From contig JAILPJ010000086.1 of the NCBI GenBank assembly GCA_024699605.1, positions 1-40,732 on the forward strand: a stretch of DNA of 40,732 nt, in the 5' to 3' direction. Of this stretch, positions 26,151-34,045 are shown piece by piece. Every line of letters starts with the position of its first letter. Position 1 is the stretch's first letter. Both the position numbers and the translations under genes were made by a program. This stretch comes from Desulfovibrio sp. Lineage in GTDB: Bacteria; Desulfobacterota; Desulfovibrionia; Desulfovibrionales; Desulfovibrionaceae. The notes beneath the pieces are model-generated. The model ran no database searches. It was not told where the DNA came from and worked only from the letters and a program-made list of their open reading frames with translations.

Positions 26151-27584
26151 CTAGATAAAGAAAAGCCAGGTCAAAAGAGCAAAGATCGGCAGAAGAATGC
26201 CGCAGCTCCAAACCATGTATCCGAAGAAGCTCGGCATCGGCACACCCTGTTCTTCAGCGATGGAGCGCACCATGAAGTTGGGGGCATTACCAATATAGGT
26301 ATTAGCACCCATGAAAACCGCACCGGCAGAGATAGCGGCAAGGGTGCCCGCGTAGTCCGTCATGAGATGCACGGGATCGCCGCCAGCCGTATTGAAGAAG
26401 ACAAGGTAGGTCGGCGCATTGTCCAGGAAGCTTGACAGGGCTCCGGCCAGCCAGAAATACATGGAATTGACCGGTTGCCCATTGCTCGTGACAAGCTCAA
26501 TGACGGAAGCCAGAGCACCATTGGTGCCGGCACGTAAGATGGCAATGGCCGGAATCATACTCAAAAAGATACCAAAGAAGAGCTTGGCTACTTCCAGAAT
26601 CGGGCCCCAGGTAAAATCATTGAGCACACGGCTGTGGCGGTCCGTCAACTGCCAGGAAAGAGCGGCAATCAAAAGCAGACAGAGATCGCGCAGAATATTC
26701 TGACCGGCAAGCTCAACGCCCATGACAGAGATCCAGATGCCAAAATCAAGGATACCGCTAGCCAGCACCGAAATCACGATACAGGCGAGCAAAAGCAGAT
26801 TAATCTTGCCTTCGAGCCCAAACTTTTCGCCAGATTCGTCTTTGACGGGAACGGGCTTGCCTTCGCGGGCGTAGAGGATGCTATCGAGCAGGAAATAAAG
26901 GGCCAGCAGAATACCGGCAACCAATAAGGTCTTGGTAAAAAGATGGGTGGTTGTCCAGAAGAAACTCACGCCCTTCAGAAAGCCGAGAAAAAGCGGCGGA
27001 TCGCCCAGAGGTGTGAGCGAGCCGCCGATATTGGCCACCAAAAAGATAAAAAAGACAACGGAATGCACGCGATAACGGCGATGGGCATTTGCACGCAAAA
27101 TGGGCCGGATAAGCAGCATGGCCGCACCGGTCGTCCCCATCCAGCTGGCCAGAACAGTCCCCACGCCCAAAATTGCCGTATTGACCACAGGCGTGCCCAC
27201 CATAGAGCCTTTGAGACGGACTCCGCCGGCCACCGTAAACAGTGAAAAGAGCAGAATAATGAAGGGCATGTAGTCTGTCAAAATGGCGTGCAAAAATTCA
27301 TGCAAAGCCACCATGGGACCGAAACTGATGGTACACGGCACGAGAAAGGCAAAAGCCCAGAACACGGCCACTTTCCCAAAGTGATGTTCCCAGAAATGGG
27401 GGATGGTCAGTGGGGCAATGGCAATGGACAACAACATGCAGACAAAGGGAATGATCCAGTAGATTGGCAAATTCTGCGGAAGAGATGCGTGTCCGCCACT
27501 TGCTAGAACTGTGCAGGGAACACATAGAGCCAGCAGGGCGGTACACAAGAGCGTAAAGAGTGTTTGCGGAAGTGTCTTTCCCAT
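26151..27584 (-). CDS. Sodium:proton antiporter-like permease (NhaD/CitMHS type)
   Basis: Integral membrane protein of 477 residues with about a dozen hydrophobic segments, of the ion-transporter superfamily and resembling putative Na+/H+ antiporters. The N terminus (LFTLLCTALLALCVPCTVLASGG) looks like a cleavable signal or first helix. Conserved-looking re-entrant segments are VVNTAILGVGTVLASWMGTTGAA, NIGGSLTPLGDPPLFLGFL (part quoted: GGSLTPLGDPPLF) and LSSFLDNAPTYLVFFN. AGGGG lies 5 nt before the ATG. It stands alone, followed by a weak terminator. Ion and direction cannot be fixed from sequence; a carboxylate carrier is the main alternative. Confidence 0.85.
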   Translation of the reverse strand: MGKTLPQTLFTLLCTALLALCVPCTVLASGGHASLPQNLPIYWIIPFVCMLLSIAIAPLTIPHFWEHHFGKVAVFWAFAFLVPCTISFGPMVALHEFLHAILTDYMPFIILLFSLFTVAGGVRLKGSMVGTPVVNTAILGVGTVLASWMGTTGAAMLLIRPILRANAHRRYRVHSVVFFIFLVANIGGSLTPLGDPPLFLGFLKGVSFFWTTTHLFTKTLLVAGILLALYFLLDSILYAREGKPVPVKDESGEKFGLEGKINLLLLACIVISVLASGILDFGIWISVMGVELAGQNILRDLCLLLIAALSWQLTDRHSRVLNDFTWGPILEVAKLFFGIFLSMIPAIAILRAGTNGALASVIELVTSNGQPVNSMYFWLAGALSSFLDNAPTYLVFFNTAGGDPVHLMTDYAGTLAAISAGAVFMGANTYIGNAPNFMVRSIAEEQGVPMPSFFGYMVWSCGILLPIFALLTWLFFI

Positions 27585-27888
27585 AGGTACCCCTTATTGG
27601 TGACGATCCCGTTCAATCCACGTCGGTATTTTTCAGGAGCACGATTGTCTCGTATTGTTTGACTTCTTGCAGGCGAGGGATACCGTTTGCTCCACCCCAG
27701 CCATCAAATGCATTAACAAATCCCCCAAAGAATGTGTAAAAAACGGTCAGAGCTGAAAGTGTTTTTGGGGATAGAGGGAAGTTTGCCCAAAAAAAAAGCC
27801 TCAACACTCAGCCAGTAGGCATATTTTTCGCGCTAAGGATAGAAAAAAATACCCCCAATGGCAATGGGACCGTGCCGTTCTCCACGCC
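27585..27888. other. Spacer between the antiporter and trmH
   Basis: Divergent spacer. A 64-codon frame on the minus strand (27613-27807) starts in a poly-T region with no ribosome site and is not called, although its last 30 codons look fairly codon-like. No clear antiporter promoter was found. The trmH promoter lies at the right end. Confidence 0.35.
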
Positions 27889-27917
27889 TTGAGCTTTCTC
27901 CACATGATGGCTACAAT
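27889..27917 (+). promoter_or_regulatory. Putative trmH promoter with a very short leader
   Basis: TTGAGC (27889-27894) and TACAAT (27912-27917) are separated by 17 nt, matching sigma70 at four and five of six positions. The expected start is about 12 nt before the ATG, so the ribosome site GGAGG would lie almost at the 5' end of the RNA. Confidence 0.55.
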
Positions 27918-27935
27918 TTCTCTTCGGAGGTTCCC

Positions 27936-28532
27936 ATGCCAACACAAAACGCCAGAGAGCGTACCGCCAGACGCCGTGAACGCTTGCTGCAGGTGCTGGC
28001 GCAACGTCAGCCTGACCTCACGCTCGTACTGGCCAATATTCATGATCCACACAACGTCTCAGCCATCTTCCGTTCCGCCGATGCCTTTGGTCTTGAACGC
28101 GTCCATCTTTATTATACTGATACCGCCTTTCCGAGCCTCAGTCGCAAGACTTCAGCTTCGGCCCGCAAATGGGTGGAAAGCGTGCGCCATGCCAATAAGC
28201 AGGAACTCTCCCAGGCCCTGCAGGGCATGCAGATACTTGTCACTTCGTGTTCTCCCAATTCCCGGGCCATGGGCAGTTTCGACTTCACAAAGCCCACGGC
28301 GCTGATCATGGGCAATGAACACAGCGGAGTTGCCGGCGAACTGCTTGACCTGGCCCATGGCGAGCTCTATATTCCCATGTACGGCATGATTCAGAGTTTT
28401 AATGTTTCTGTGGCAGCGGCCATCATCCTCGCTGAAGCAGCCAGGCAACGCAATGCTGCCGGCTTCTACGACCACCCGCGTTACACAGAGACTGAACTGG
28501 CAGAACGTCTGGCCCTGTGGCTTGAGAAATAG
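27936..28532 (+). CDS. trmH: tRNA (guanosine-2'-O-)-methyltransferase TrmH (SpoU family)
   Basis: SPOUT methyltransferase, probably making Gm18 in tRNA. The start at 27936 has CGGAGG 5 nt upstream; the longer frame from 27858 lacks one. The 198 residues show motif 1 (NIHDPHNVSAIFRSADAFGL, with N40 and R46), motif 2 (ALIMGNEHSGV) and motif 3 (IPMYGMIQSFNVSVAAAIIL). The tail EAARQRNAAGFY is typical of TrmH rather than rRNA RlmB. The N-terminal arginine-rich RERTARRRERLL suits tRNA binding. Confidence 0.9.
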   Translation: MPTQNARERTARRRERLLQVLAQRQPDLTLVLANIHDPHNVSAIFRSADAFGLERVHLYYTDTAFPSLSRKTSASARKWVESVRHANKQELSQALQGMQILVTSCSPNSRAMGSFDFTKPTALIMGNEHSGVAGELLDLAHGELYIPMYGMIQSFNVSVAAAIILAEAARQRNAAGFYDHPRYTETELAERLALWLEK

Positions 28533-28630
28533 GTTTCAGATCAGATTCCAGCGTTTTGTCACTACGTTGATGCGGAGTTGTTTTCCGTATTCAAAAATCC
28601 TTGCGGCGCTTATCTTTCGGCATTTTTTAG

Positions 28631-28659
28631 TTGACATGCCAGCGCACATTACATACAGA
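28631..28659 (+). promoter_or_regulatory. Putative HU gene promoter
   Basis: A perfect -35 TTGACA (28631-28636) and TACAGA (28654-28659) are separated by 17 nt; the -10 is poor. The leader to the HU ATG would be about 165 nt. The remaining trmH-HU spacer (28533-28827) holds no other gene that I can see. Confidence 0.4.
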
Positions 28660-28827
28660 TATTCCTAGAGTTGCGGCGGTTCAGGGTATTTTTGCAACCC
28701 TACAGTAGTTTGCAATACTTATAGTCCAGGTCAGGATCGCGCGGCATGCTGTCGCATACTCTTCTTTCCTTCGGTTGTTCTTGAAGTGGTCATTTACGCG
28801 ATCCGGCAGCCATCGGGAGATTCAAAA

Positions 28828-29103
28828 ATGACAAAAGCTGAACTTGTGGAAAAAATCAGTGCCAAGGTGGAGCGTCTGACAAAGGCAAAAGCAGAAGAAG
28901 CGCTGAATGCCATTGTCGACTCTCTGCGTGAAGCCTTGGTCGCCGGTGAATCCGTAGTCTTAACCGGCTTTGGAAGCTTTAAGGTCGTAACGCGCGCCGA
29001 ACGCAAGGGCCACAATCCTCAGTCACATCAGCCCATCACCATCCCTGCTCGCAAAGTTGCCAAATTCACACCGGGCAAGGCTCTGAAAGACGCTATTAAG
29101 TAA
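28828..29103 (+). CDS. HU-family DNA-binding protein
   Basis: Nucleoid protein of 91 residues that bends DNA as a dimer. The start MTKAELVEKI is chosen because GGGAG lies 8 nt upstream and HU proteins begin this way; the frame from 28786 adds 14 unlikely residues. The family core is visible: GFGSFKVVTRAERKGHNPQ, TIPARKVAKFTPGKALKDAI. HU versus IHF cannot be fully settled, but the HNPQSHQPITIPA arm looks like HU. A terminator follows. Confidence 0.95.
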   Translation: MTKAELVEKISAKVERLTKAKAEEALNAIVDSLREALVAGESVVLTGFGSFKVVTRAERKGHNPQSHQPITIPARKVAKFTPGKALKDAIK

Positions 29104-29117
29104 ATTCTGAAGACAAA

Positions 29118-29155
29118 AAGCCTGTGCAACGAACTCCATCGTATAACACAGGCTT
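29118..29155 (+). other. Hairpin after the HU gene
   Basis: AAGCCTGTG (29118-29126) pairs with CACAGGCTT (29147-29155) across a 20-nt loop, 15 nt after the HU stop. The sequence after it (CTCGCTTC) is only weakly U-rich. It may act as a first, leaky termination site or a 3' end protector ahead of the stronger terminator. Confidence 0.45.
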
Positions 29156-29191
29156 CTCGCTTCACCGAGCATAGATTTCCATAAGCAAAAG

Positions 29192-29228
29192 CGGCAGAAT
29201 TCCCCTCTTCAGGAATTCTGCCGTTTTT
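29192..29228 (+). terminator. Bidirectional terminator between HU and the ABC ATPase
   Basis: A perfect 12-bp stem (CGGCAGAATTCC/GGAATTCTGCCG) with an 8-nt loop is followed by TTTTT on the plus strand. On the minus strand it is followed by CTTTT, so it can also end the convergent ABC ATPase gene, whose stop is 3 nt away. Confidence 0.88.
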
Positions 29229-29230
29229 CA

Positions 29231-29908
29231 TCAGGCAAAACGCATTTCCAGTGGCTTACGGCATATTTCCTCATACGAGGCAATAGCGTCGTTCACATCC
29301 TTATAAAAAAGCAACGTGCCGTTATTTAACACGCCGGCAGCATTACAGTGTTTTTTGATCGTGCCAATATTATGCGAAACCACGATCAGGGTCGCCTGTT
29401 TCTTTCTTTGTTCAAAAACTCTGTTACATTTTTCCCGAAAAGCAGCATCTCCCACCGCTGAAACTTCATCTATCAGATAATAATCAAAGCCAATGGCCAT
29501 ACTCAGACCAAAGGCAAGCTTGGCGGCCATGCCCGAAGAATAATTTTTGATGGGCATATCCATGTACTTGCCCAGCTCCGAAAAATCCTCCACAAAATCT
29601 GTCACCTCTCGAATGTCGGCACCGTAAATGCGACAGACAAAGCGCAGATTGGCCCGACCTGAGAGCTTATTGTTGAAGCAGCCGGAAAAACCAATGGGCC
29701 AGGAAATACGGCTTGTTCGTTCAACATAGCCTGAATCGGGATAAATCGCGCCTCCAATGATGCGCACAAGCGTGGATTTGCCAGCACCATTGCGGCCAAG
29801 GATGCCCATATTCACACCGGGCACAAAATCGGCATTGAGATGGTCGAGAATAATTCTCTGCTGATTGCCTATTCTGTAGCGTTTACAGATATCCACCAAA
29901 CGTATCAT
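29231..29908 (-). CDS. Polysaccharide-export type ABC ATPase (KpsT/Wzt-like), solitary
   Basis: ATP-binding subunit of an exporter for capsule, O-antigen or a similar glycan. The 225 residues (from MIRLVDICKRY) show Walker A GRNGAGKST, the family segment WPIGFSGCFNNKLSGRANL, signature YSSGMAAKLAFGLSMA, Walker B YYLIDEVSAVGD, and the H-loop VVSHN. It lacks the C-terminal glycan-binding domain of long Wzt proteins, so it resembles KpsT/CtrD. An in-frame TTG at 29923 is possible; neither start has a good ribosome site. No permease (KpsM-like) or glycan gene is adjacent, which is unusual because this ATPase needs a partner. Confidence 0.88.
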   Translation of the reverse strand: MIRLVDICKRYRIGNQQRIILDHLNADFVPGVNMGILGRNGAGKSTLVRIIGGAIYPDSGYVERTSRISWPIGFSGCFNNKLSGRANLRFVCRIYGADIREVTDFVEDFSELGKYMDMPIKNYSSGMAAKLAFGLSMAIGFDYYLIDEVSAVGDAAFREKCNRVFEQRKKQATLIVVSHNIGTIKKHCNAAGVLNNGTLLFYKDVNDAIASYEEICRKPLEMRFA

Positions 29909-29986
29909 GGCAATTCGTGGCAAAAAAGTCTGAGAAAAAACAACTCAGGACAAACGTCGCCTGAGCATTGAACAAATTCCCTTTTC

Positions 29987-30016
29987 TTGAAAGATCCGAT
30001 TCTTCTCTGTTATCAA
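29987..30016 (+). promoter_or_regulatory. Putative promoter of the membrane protein-pgi run
   Basis: TTGAAA (29987-29992) and TATCAA (30011-30016) are 18 nt apart, with a TGT directly before the -10 that would act as an extended -10. It lies 58 nt before the ATG at 30074. Confidence 0.35.
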
Positions 30017-30073
30017 TCCATTCGACAGGCTGTCAACCTTTGAGACCGTAGACGCTCTGAGCAAGGAGTGCGC

Positions 30074-30916
30074 ATGGCTGAGCCTTTTTCCCATCCGACA
30101 TTGTCCCTTTGGCAAGCAAGAAGAAAACAGCAGCTTCTGGCCGGAAAAATCTGTGCCTTTTTCTTCTTATGTGCCCTGCTCGCCTTAATCGACGGTTTGC
30201 AGACGCTTCTACGCACTGATACAGACGAAATCCTGCTGATGGCTGGTCAAAGCGATGGGATTTCAGGTCCCTGCCCCCTGCAGAATCCCGTGAGCACAGA
30301 TCTTGAAGTCCGTTTTACGCCGGCGGATACCACGCTCCGCTTTGAACTTGAGGGGTTTTTTGCCGGGTATCTGATCGGCAACGGCATGTGGCGCGGTCGT
30401 CTCATTGCCCCAGAAAACCAGGCAAGTTCTGATGTCAGTCTTGTGGTTGCCTTTAAAGGAACTGCCAAGGGGCAAAAATTCCGCATTCACGTTTTTGCCA
30501 ATGAAGAAGATCTGCGCGCTCAAACCCCGTCCTTCATTCTTCGCCTTTTCGGCCTTCAGGCCTTTGTCGTGGCGGGAGTGCTTGCTCTGGTAGCACTGCT
30601 GCCAGCGTTGGTGAACTATGCTCTGGGACGGAACAATCTCAAACTTCTGCAAAAGCTTAGACTTGCCGAAGTGTTCCGAGTGCAGAGTAAAGAGAGCGAC
30701 CAAGGTCAGAAGCTTTTGCTCTGGTGTACGGCCAAGGGAGGAGAAAAGCTGCGTATTGGGGAAAACGTCGCCGTTTTCTCCACTGAAGGCAAGTCCTTGG
30801 GAGAAGCCGCGATCGTCTCCAAGGAAAAACAGGTTTTCTGTCTGCGTATGGAGCCAGAACAGGCTGTCAGCGCAGGCTGTCTCGTTGATCTGCACAGTCG
30901 CCAAGCTGACCTTTAA
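30074..30916 (+). CDS. Membrane-anchored protein of unknown function upstream of pgi
   Basis: I do not recognise the family. GGAG lies 5 nt before the ATG at 30074; the GTG at 30068 overlaps that ribosome site. The 280 residues have a helix near the N terminus (ICAFFFLCALLALIDGL), an extracytoplasmic domain of about 110 residues, a second helix (LQAFVVAGVLALVALLPALV), and a cytoplasmic domain of about 90 residues rich in beta-like strands. Both domains could be small beta sandwiches. The gene is followed after 144 nt by pgi on the same strand. Confidence 0.75.
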   Translation: MAEPFSHPTLSLWQARRKQQLLAGKICAFFFLCALLALIDGLQTLLRTDTDEILLMAGQSDGISGPCPLQNPVSTDLEVRFTPADTTLRFELEGFFAGYLIGNGMWRGRLIAPENQASSDVSLVVAFKGTAKGQKFRIHVFANEEDLRAQTPSFILRLFGLQAFVVAGVLALVALLPALVNYALGRNNLKLLQKLRLAEVFRVQSKESDQGQKLLLWCTAKGGEKLRIGENVAVFSTEGKSLGEAAIVSKEKQVFCLRMEPEQAVSAGCLVDLHSRQADL

Positions 30917-31060
30917 AAATGCCGGCATCAAAGGCCTTTTTTGCTTTTTCGTGTACTTTGGAGTAGGTATAGCTATGGTGCTTTTCGCTTAACGTCCAGC
31001 CGCGTGTCTCTCCCTCTGAACACGTCGACACATCAGACCTAAAGCCTGTGGAGGTCTCAC

Positions 31061-32401
31061 ATGGCAAATCTTCTGGAATGGTCAAGAGCCTATGGCGGCC
31101 GTCTCAGCGCAGACGACAAAAAAACTCGTTTTGCCAAAGCCGATAGTTTGGCCCAGCGTCTCGCAGCAGAAGTTGCGGCTGGAAAACTCCCCTTTCTGAG
31201 CATGGGCTATCGCGCACGCCTTGAAGAGGATATGCAGTCGCTTTTGCCACGCGTCAAAGCTTTCAAGCACATGCTGCTTTTGGGCATCGGCGGCTCAGCC
31301 CTTGGCTGTCGTGCCATTCAGCGCGCCTTTGCGCCCTCACAGGATCTCCCGGGCCATACCGGCCCGTCGGTCTGGGTTGCCGATAATGTCTGCGCCGAAC
31401 AGTTTGAAGCCCTGCTCACTCGCCTGAACCCCAAAGACACGGTCGTTGTCTGCATCAGCAAATCGGGCGGCACGATAGAAACCATTTCCCAATATTTCCT
31501 GGTCAAGGACTGGCTGAAAAACGCTCTGGGTGATGACTGGAAGCAACAAATGCTTGTCATTACCGACATCGCCAAAGGCTATCTGCGTGAGGAAGCAGAG
31601 CACTTTCACCTCGCCTCCATGGAAGTGCCGGACAATCTTGGCGGACGCTATTCGGCGCTTTCTGCCGTGGGCCTTCTGCCTGCGGGCTATCTTGGCATCG
31701 ACTGGCAAGCACTGCTGGACGGCGCAGCGCATGTTGCCGCCCCTCTCACACAGCCTGCTCCGCGTCTTGCCGAGCATCCGTCGTTTGCCCTGGCCTGCTG
31801 GGCCCATGCCCTCATGAGCAAAGGCTACAGTCAGCTCATTTATTTTTGTTATATCCCTCAATGGGCGACCTACGGTCCCTGGTTTGCGCAGCTCTGGGCA
31901 GAAAGCCTGGGCAAAGACGGTCAGGGCAGTCAGCCCATTGCCGCCACCGGCGTGACGGATCAACATTCCATCAATCAGATGTTTCTTGATGGTCAGCGCG
32001 ACAAGGGCTGCCTTTTCCTCACAAGCCGCAAGCAAGACCAGGGCCGAAGCTTTGGGCAGGATCTTCCCGAAAAATGGTCATGGCTGCGCGGCAAAAAATT
32101 TGGCAGTCTGCTTGAGGCTGAAGCATTGGGAACACGCATGGCGCTGTGCAAATCGCAGGTGCCATTGGTGCATATCGATACCGAAGACTGCGGTGAAAAG
32201 TCGGCCGGTGCCATGATGATGCTTCTGGAAGCGGCCACGGTGTTCACCGGCTGGTTGATGGATATCAATCCCCTTGATCAGCCGGCTGTGGAACTTGGCA
32301 AACGCTTGGCCAATACACGCCTTGGCGCCACAGGCTATACCCAGGAGGAACAGGATCTGAAAGCCTTCCTGGAGTTGCCTCGTGATGAACAGGCCTTTTA
32401 A
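31061..32401 (+). CDS. pgi: Glucose-6-phosphate isomerase
   Basis: Interconverts glucose 6-phosphate and fructose 6-phosphate in the cytoplasm. GGAGG lies 6 nt before the ATG. The 446 residues are shorter than the 550-residue enterobacterial type and match the compact bacterial Pgi. Visible marks are LLGIGGSALGCRAI, the sugar-phosphate SIS motif ISKSGGTIETISQY, GGRYSALSAVGLLPA, the catalytic region FAQLWAESLGKDGQGSQP, and DQHSINQMFLDG. It is followed after 16 nt by the sensor kinase; whether the link is functional is unclear. Confidence 0.95.
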   Translation: MANLLEWSRAYGGRLSADDKKTRFAKADSLAQRLAAEVAAGKLPFLSMGYRARLEEDMQSLLPRVKAFKHMLLLGIGGSALGCRAIQRAFAPSQDLPGHTGPSVWVADNVCAEQFEALLTRLNPKDTVVVCISKSGGTIETISQYFLVKDWLKNALGDDWKQQMLVITDIAKGYLREEAEHFHLASMEVPDNLGGRYSALSAVGLLPAGYLGIDWQALLDGAAHVAAPLTQPAPRLAEHPSFALACWAHALMSKGYSQLIYFCYIPQWATYGPWFAQLWAESLGKDGQGSQPIAATGVTDQHSINQMFLDGQRDKGCLFLTSRKQDQGRSFGQDLPEKWSWLRGKKFGSLLEAEALGTRMALCKSQVPLVHIDTEDCGEKSAGAMMMLLEAATVFTGWLMDINPLDQPAVELGKRLANTRLGATGYTQEEQDLKAFLELPRDEQAF

Positions 32402-32417
32402 CGGATCCTAGGTAACG

Positions 32418-33914
32418 ATGTTTTTCGAGGAGCATCATGTCGACAGGGGAGCGCCGGGTCAGGAACTGCCCTTCAGTTATGCCCGTACGCTCTCCTGGCT
32501 TTCTCTGGTTTTCATTCTGCTCACCAACCTTGTCCTTTCCTTCTTTATTTCCAATTCAGCGCGCGAAACGCTGCTCACCAAGCAGAAAGAATTCGCCAAT
32601 CTCCTCGTGGAAAATCTCAACAATCAGATCTTCAGACGTTTTGCCCTGCCCACCATCCTGGCACGCGGACGCATTGCCCTGAGACAGCCCACCCAGTACG
32701 AACATCTCAATCGTGTCGTGCAATCGGTGATACAGGGCTTGCCGGTGGCGCGCCTGCGCATCTACGATTTCTCCTATCTCGTGGCCTTTTCCACAGCCAT
32801 TGAAGATCTCGGCCGCGCAGGTCTGGCCAGCCCCAAGCTCGACAGCATTCTGCATGGCGGTGAAAGCGTCTCCGAAATCATCGCCAGTTTTCCCGCCTGG
32901 CAAGCCCCCTTCCGTCTGCCTCTGAAACCAGGCACCTTTGTGCTGAGAGTCTTAGCCCCACTGCGCGGAGAGCCACTGCCTGGACGTGATGACATTCCCA
33001 TCATGGGGGCGCTCGAGCTCACGCAGGACATTACGGAAGACTACGAACGCGTGCTGGCTTTTCAGGGCATTATCGTGGTGCTCTGCCTCTTATCCTCGGT
33101 CATTCTCTTTGCCTTGCTGCTCGTCCTCATTCATCGCTCGGAACGCGTCATAGCCGAGCGTATGTACAAAAACCGCCTGCTTGAAAATGAGCTGCACAGC
33201 AATGAACGGCTGGCCAGTATGGGGCGTGTGGTCGCCAGTATTGCCCATGAAATTCGCAATCCCCTGGGCATTATCCGTTCCAGTGCGGAACTGCTGCAGC
33301 GTCGCACGGAAAAGACCGATACCGGTACAGCCCGTCTTCTTGGCGCCATCTATGACGAATCCGTGCGCCTTTCTCAAACCGTGAACGATTTCCTCGATTA
33401 TGCCCGCCCCCGCAAACCCAGACAGGATCTCATCGACGTCAATCTGATCCTCGATCAAGTCCTGGCTTTTCTGGAAGGGGAATTTGCCAAATGTTCCGTC
33501 GTTGTTGAGCGGAGAACGCGCGAAGTCACACTTCTGACGCAGGGAGACAAAGATCTGCTCTACCGGGCCTTCTACAATATTCTGATCAATGCTCAGCAGG
33601 CCATGGCGGGGCCCGGACAGATTGAAATCACGGCCAATCTTTGCCGTAATGACGAGACAAGACAGCTTGAGCTGATCTTTACGGATTCAGGCCCTGGCTT
33701 TGACCAGTCGACCATTGATCACATTCTCGATCCCTTTTTCACCACCAAGGACGGTGGCACAGGACTGGGCCTGCCCATTGTCCAATCCATCATCACAAGC
33801 CACGCAGGCAGCATCCATCTCGACAACGCCCCCTCGGGCGGAGCCAGAATTCGGGTGCTTTTACCGGAATGCGTACCAGAACATCAGCAACCAAGTGAGC
33901 AAACGTCCAAATAG
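32418..33914 (+). CDS. Membrane sensor histidine kinase
   Basis: The 498 residues have TM1 at 24-45, a periplasmic sensing domain of about 170 residues, TM2 at 216-238, then HisKA and HATPase domains. The phospho-acceptor is His277 in SIAHEIRNPLGIIRSSAEL. The N box is NILINAQQAM, G1 is IFTDSGPGF and G2 is GGTGLGLPIVQSI. This NtrB/ZraS-like type often pairs with NtrC-type regulators, and one follows at 34046. The periplasmic domain gives no ligand clue. The ATG at 32418 has a weak ribosome site. A strong GAGGAG at 32427-32432 precedes an out-of-frame ATG at 32437 whose 81-codon frame I regard as spurious. Confidence 0.92.
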   Translation: MFFEEHHVDRGAPGQELPFSYARTLSWLSLVFILLTNLVLSFFISNSARETLLTKQKEFANLLVENLNNQIFRRFALPTILARGRIALRQPTQYEHLNRVVQSVIQGLPVARLRIYDFSYLVAFSTAIEDLGRAGLASPKLDSILHGGESVSEIIASFPAWQAPFRLPLKPGTFVLRVLAPLRGEPLPGRDDIPIMGALELTQDITEDYERVLAFQGIIVVLCLLSSVILFALLLVLIHRSERVIAERMYKNRLLENELHSNERLASMGRVVASIAHEIRNPLGIIRSSAELLQRRTEKTDTGTARLLGAIYDESVRLSQTVNDFLDYARPRKPRQDLIDVNLILDQVLAFLEGEFAKCSVVVERRTREVTLLTQGDKDLLYRAFYNILINAQQAMAGPGQIEITANLCRNDETRQLELIFTDSGPGFDQSTIDHILDPFFTTKDGGTGLGLPIVQSIITSHAGSIHLDNAPSGGARIRVLLPECVPEHQQPSEQTSK

Positions 33915-34002
33915 ACGCAAGCGACAGCCCAAGCGCACCAAGCTTTTCCTCGTCACGGCAAAACGTCTGTTCACGATTGTAACCATGGAGGCAGCGTTTC
34001 CT

Positions 34003-34026
34003 CCCCGTCGATGACAACGGGGTTTT
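34003..34026 (+). other. Attenuator-like hairpin between kinase and regulator
   Basis: CCCCGT (34003-34008) and ACGGGG (34017-34022) pair across an 8-nt loop and are followed by TTTT. It lies 19 nt before the ATG of the response regulator, within a 131-nt spacer that has no gene. It could lower expression of the regulator relative to the kinase. Confidence 0.5.
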
Positions 34027-34045
34027 CACGCTGAGACAGACATTA

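Noticed and set aside
27613-27807. 64-codon minus-strand frame upstream of the antiporter
   Set aside because: The only start lies beside a poly-T stretch without a Shine-Dalgarno sequence. The C-terminal half looks codon-like, but there is no family match I know.
32437-32682. 81-codon frame with a good GAGGAG ribosome site inside the kinase gene
   Set aside because: It overlaps the kinase coding sequence in another frame and has no protein-like composition; the ribosome site is probably chance.
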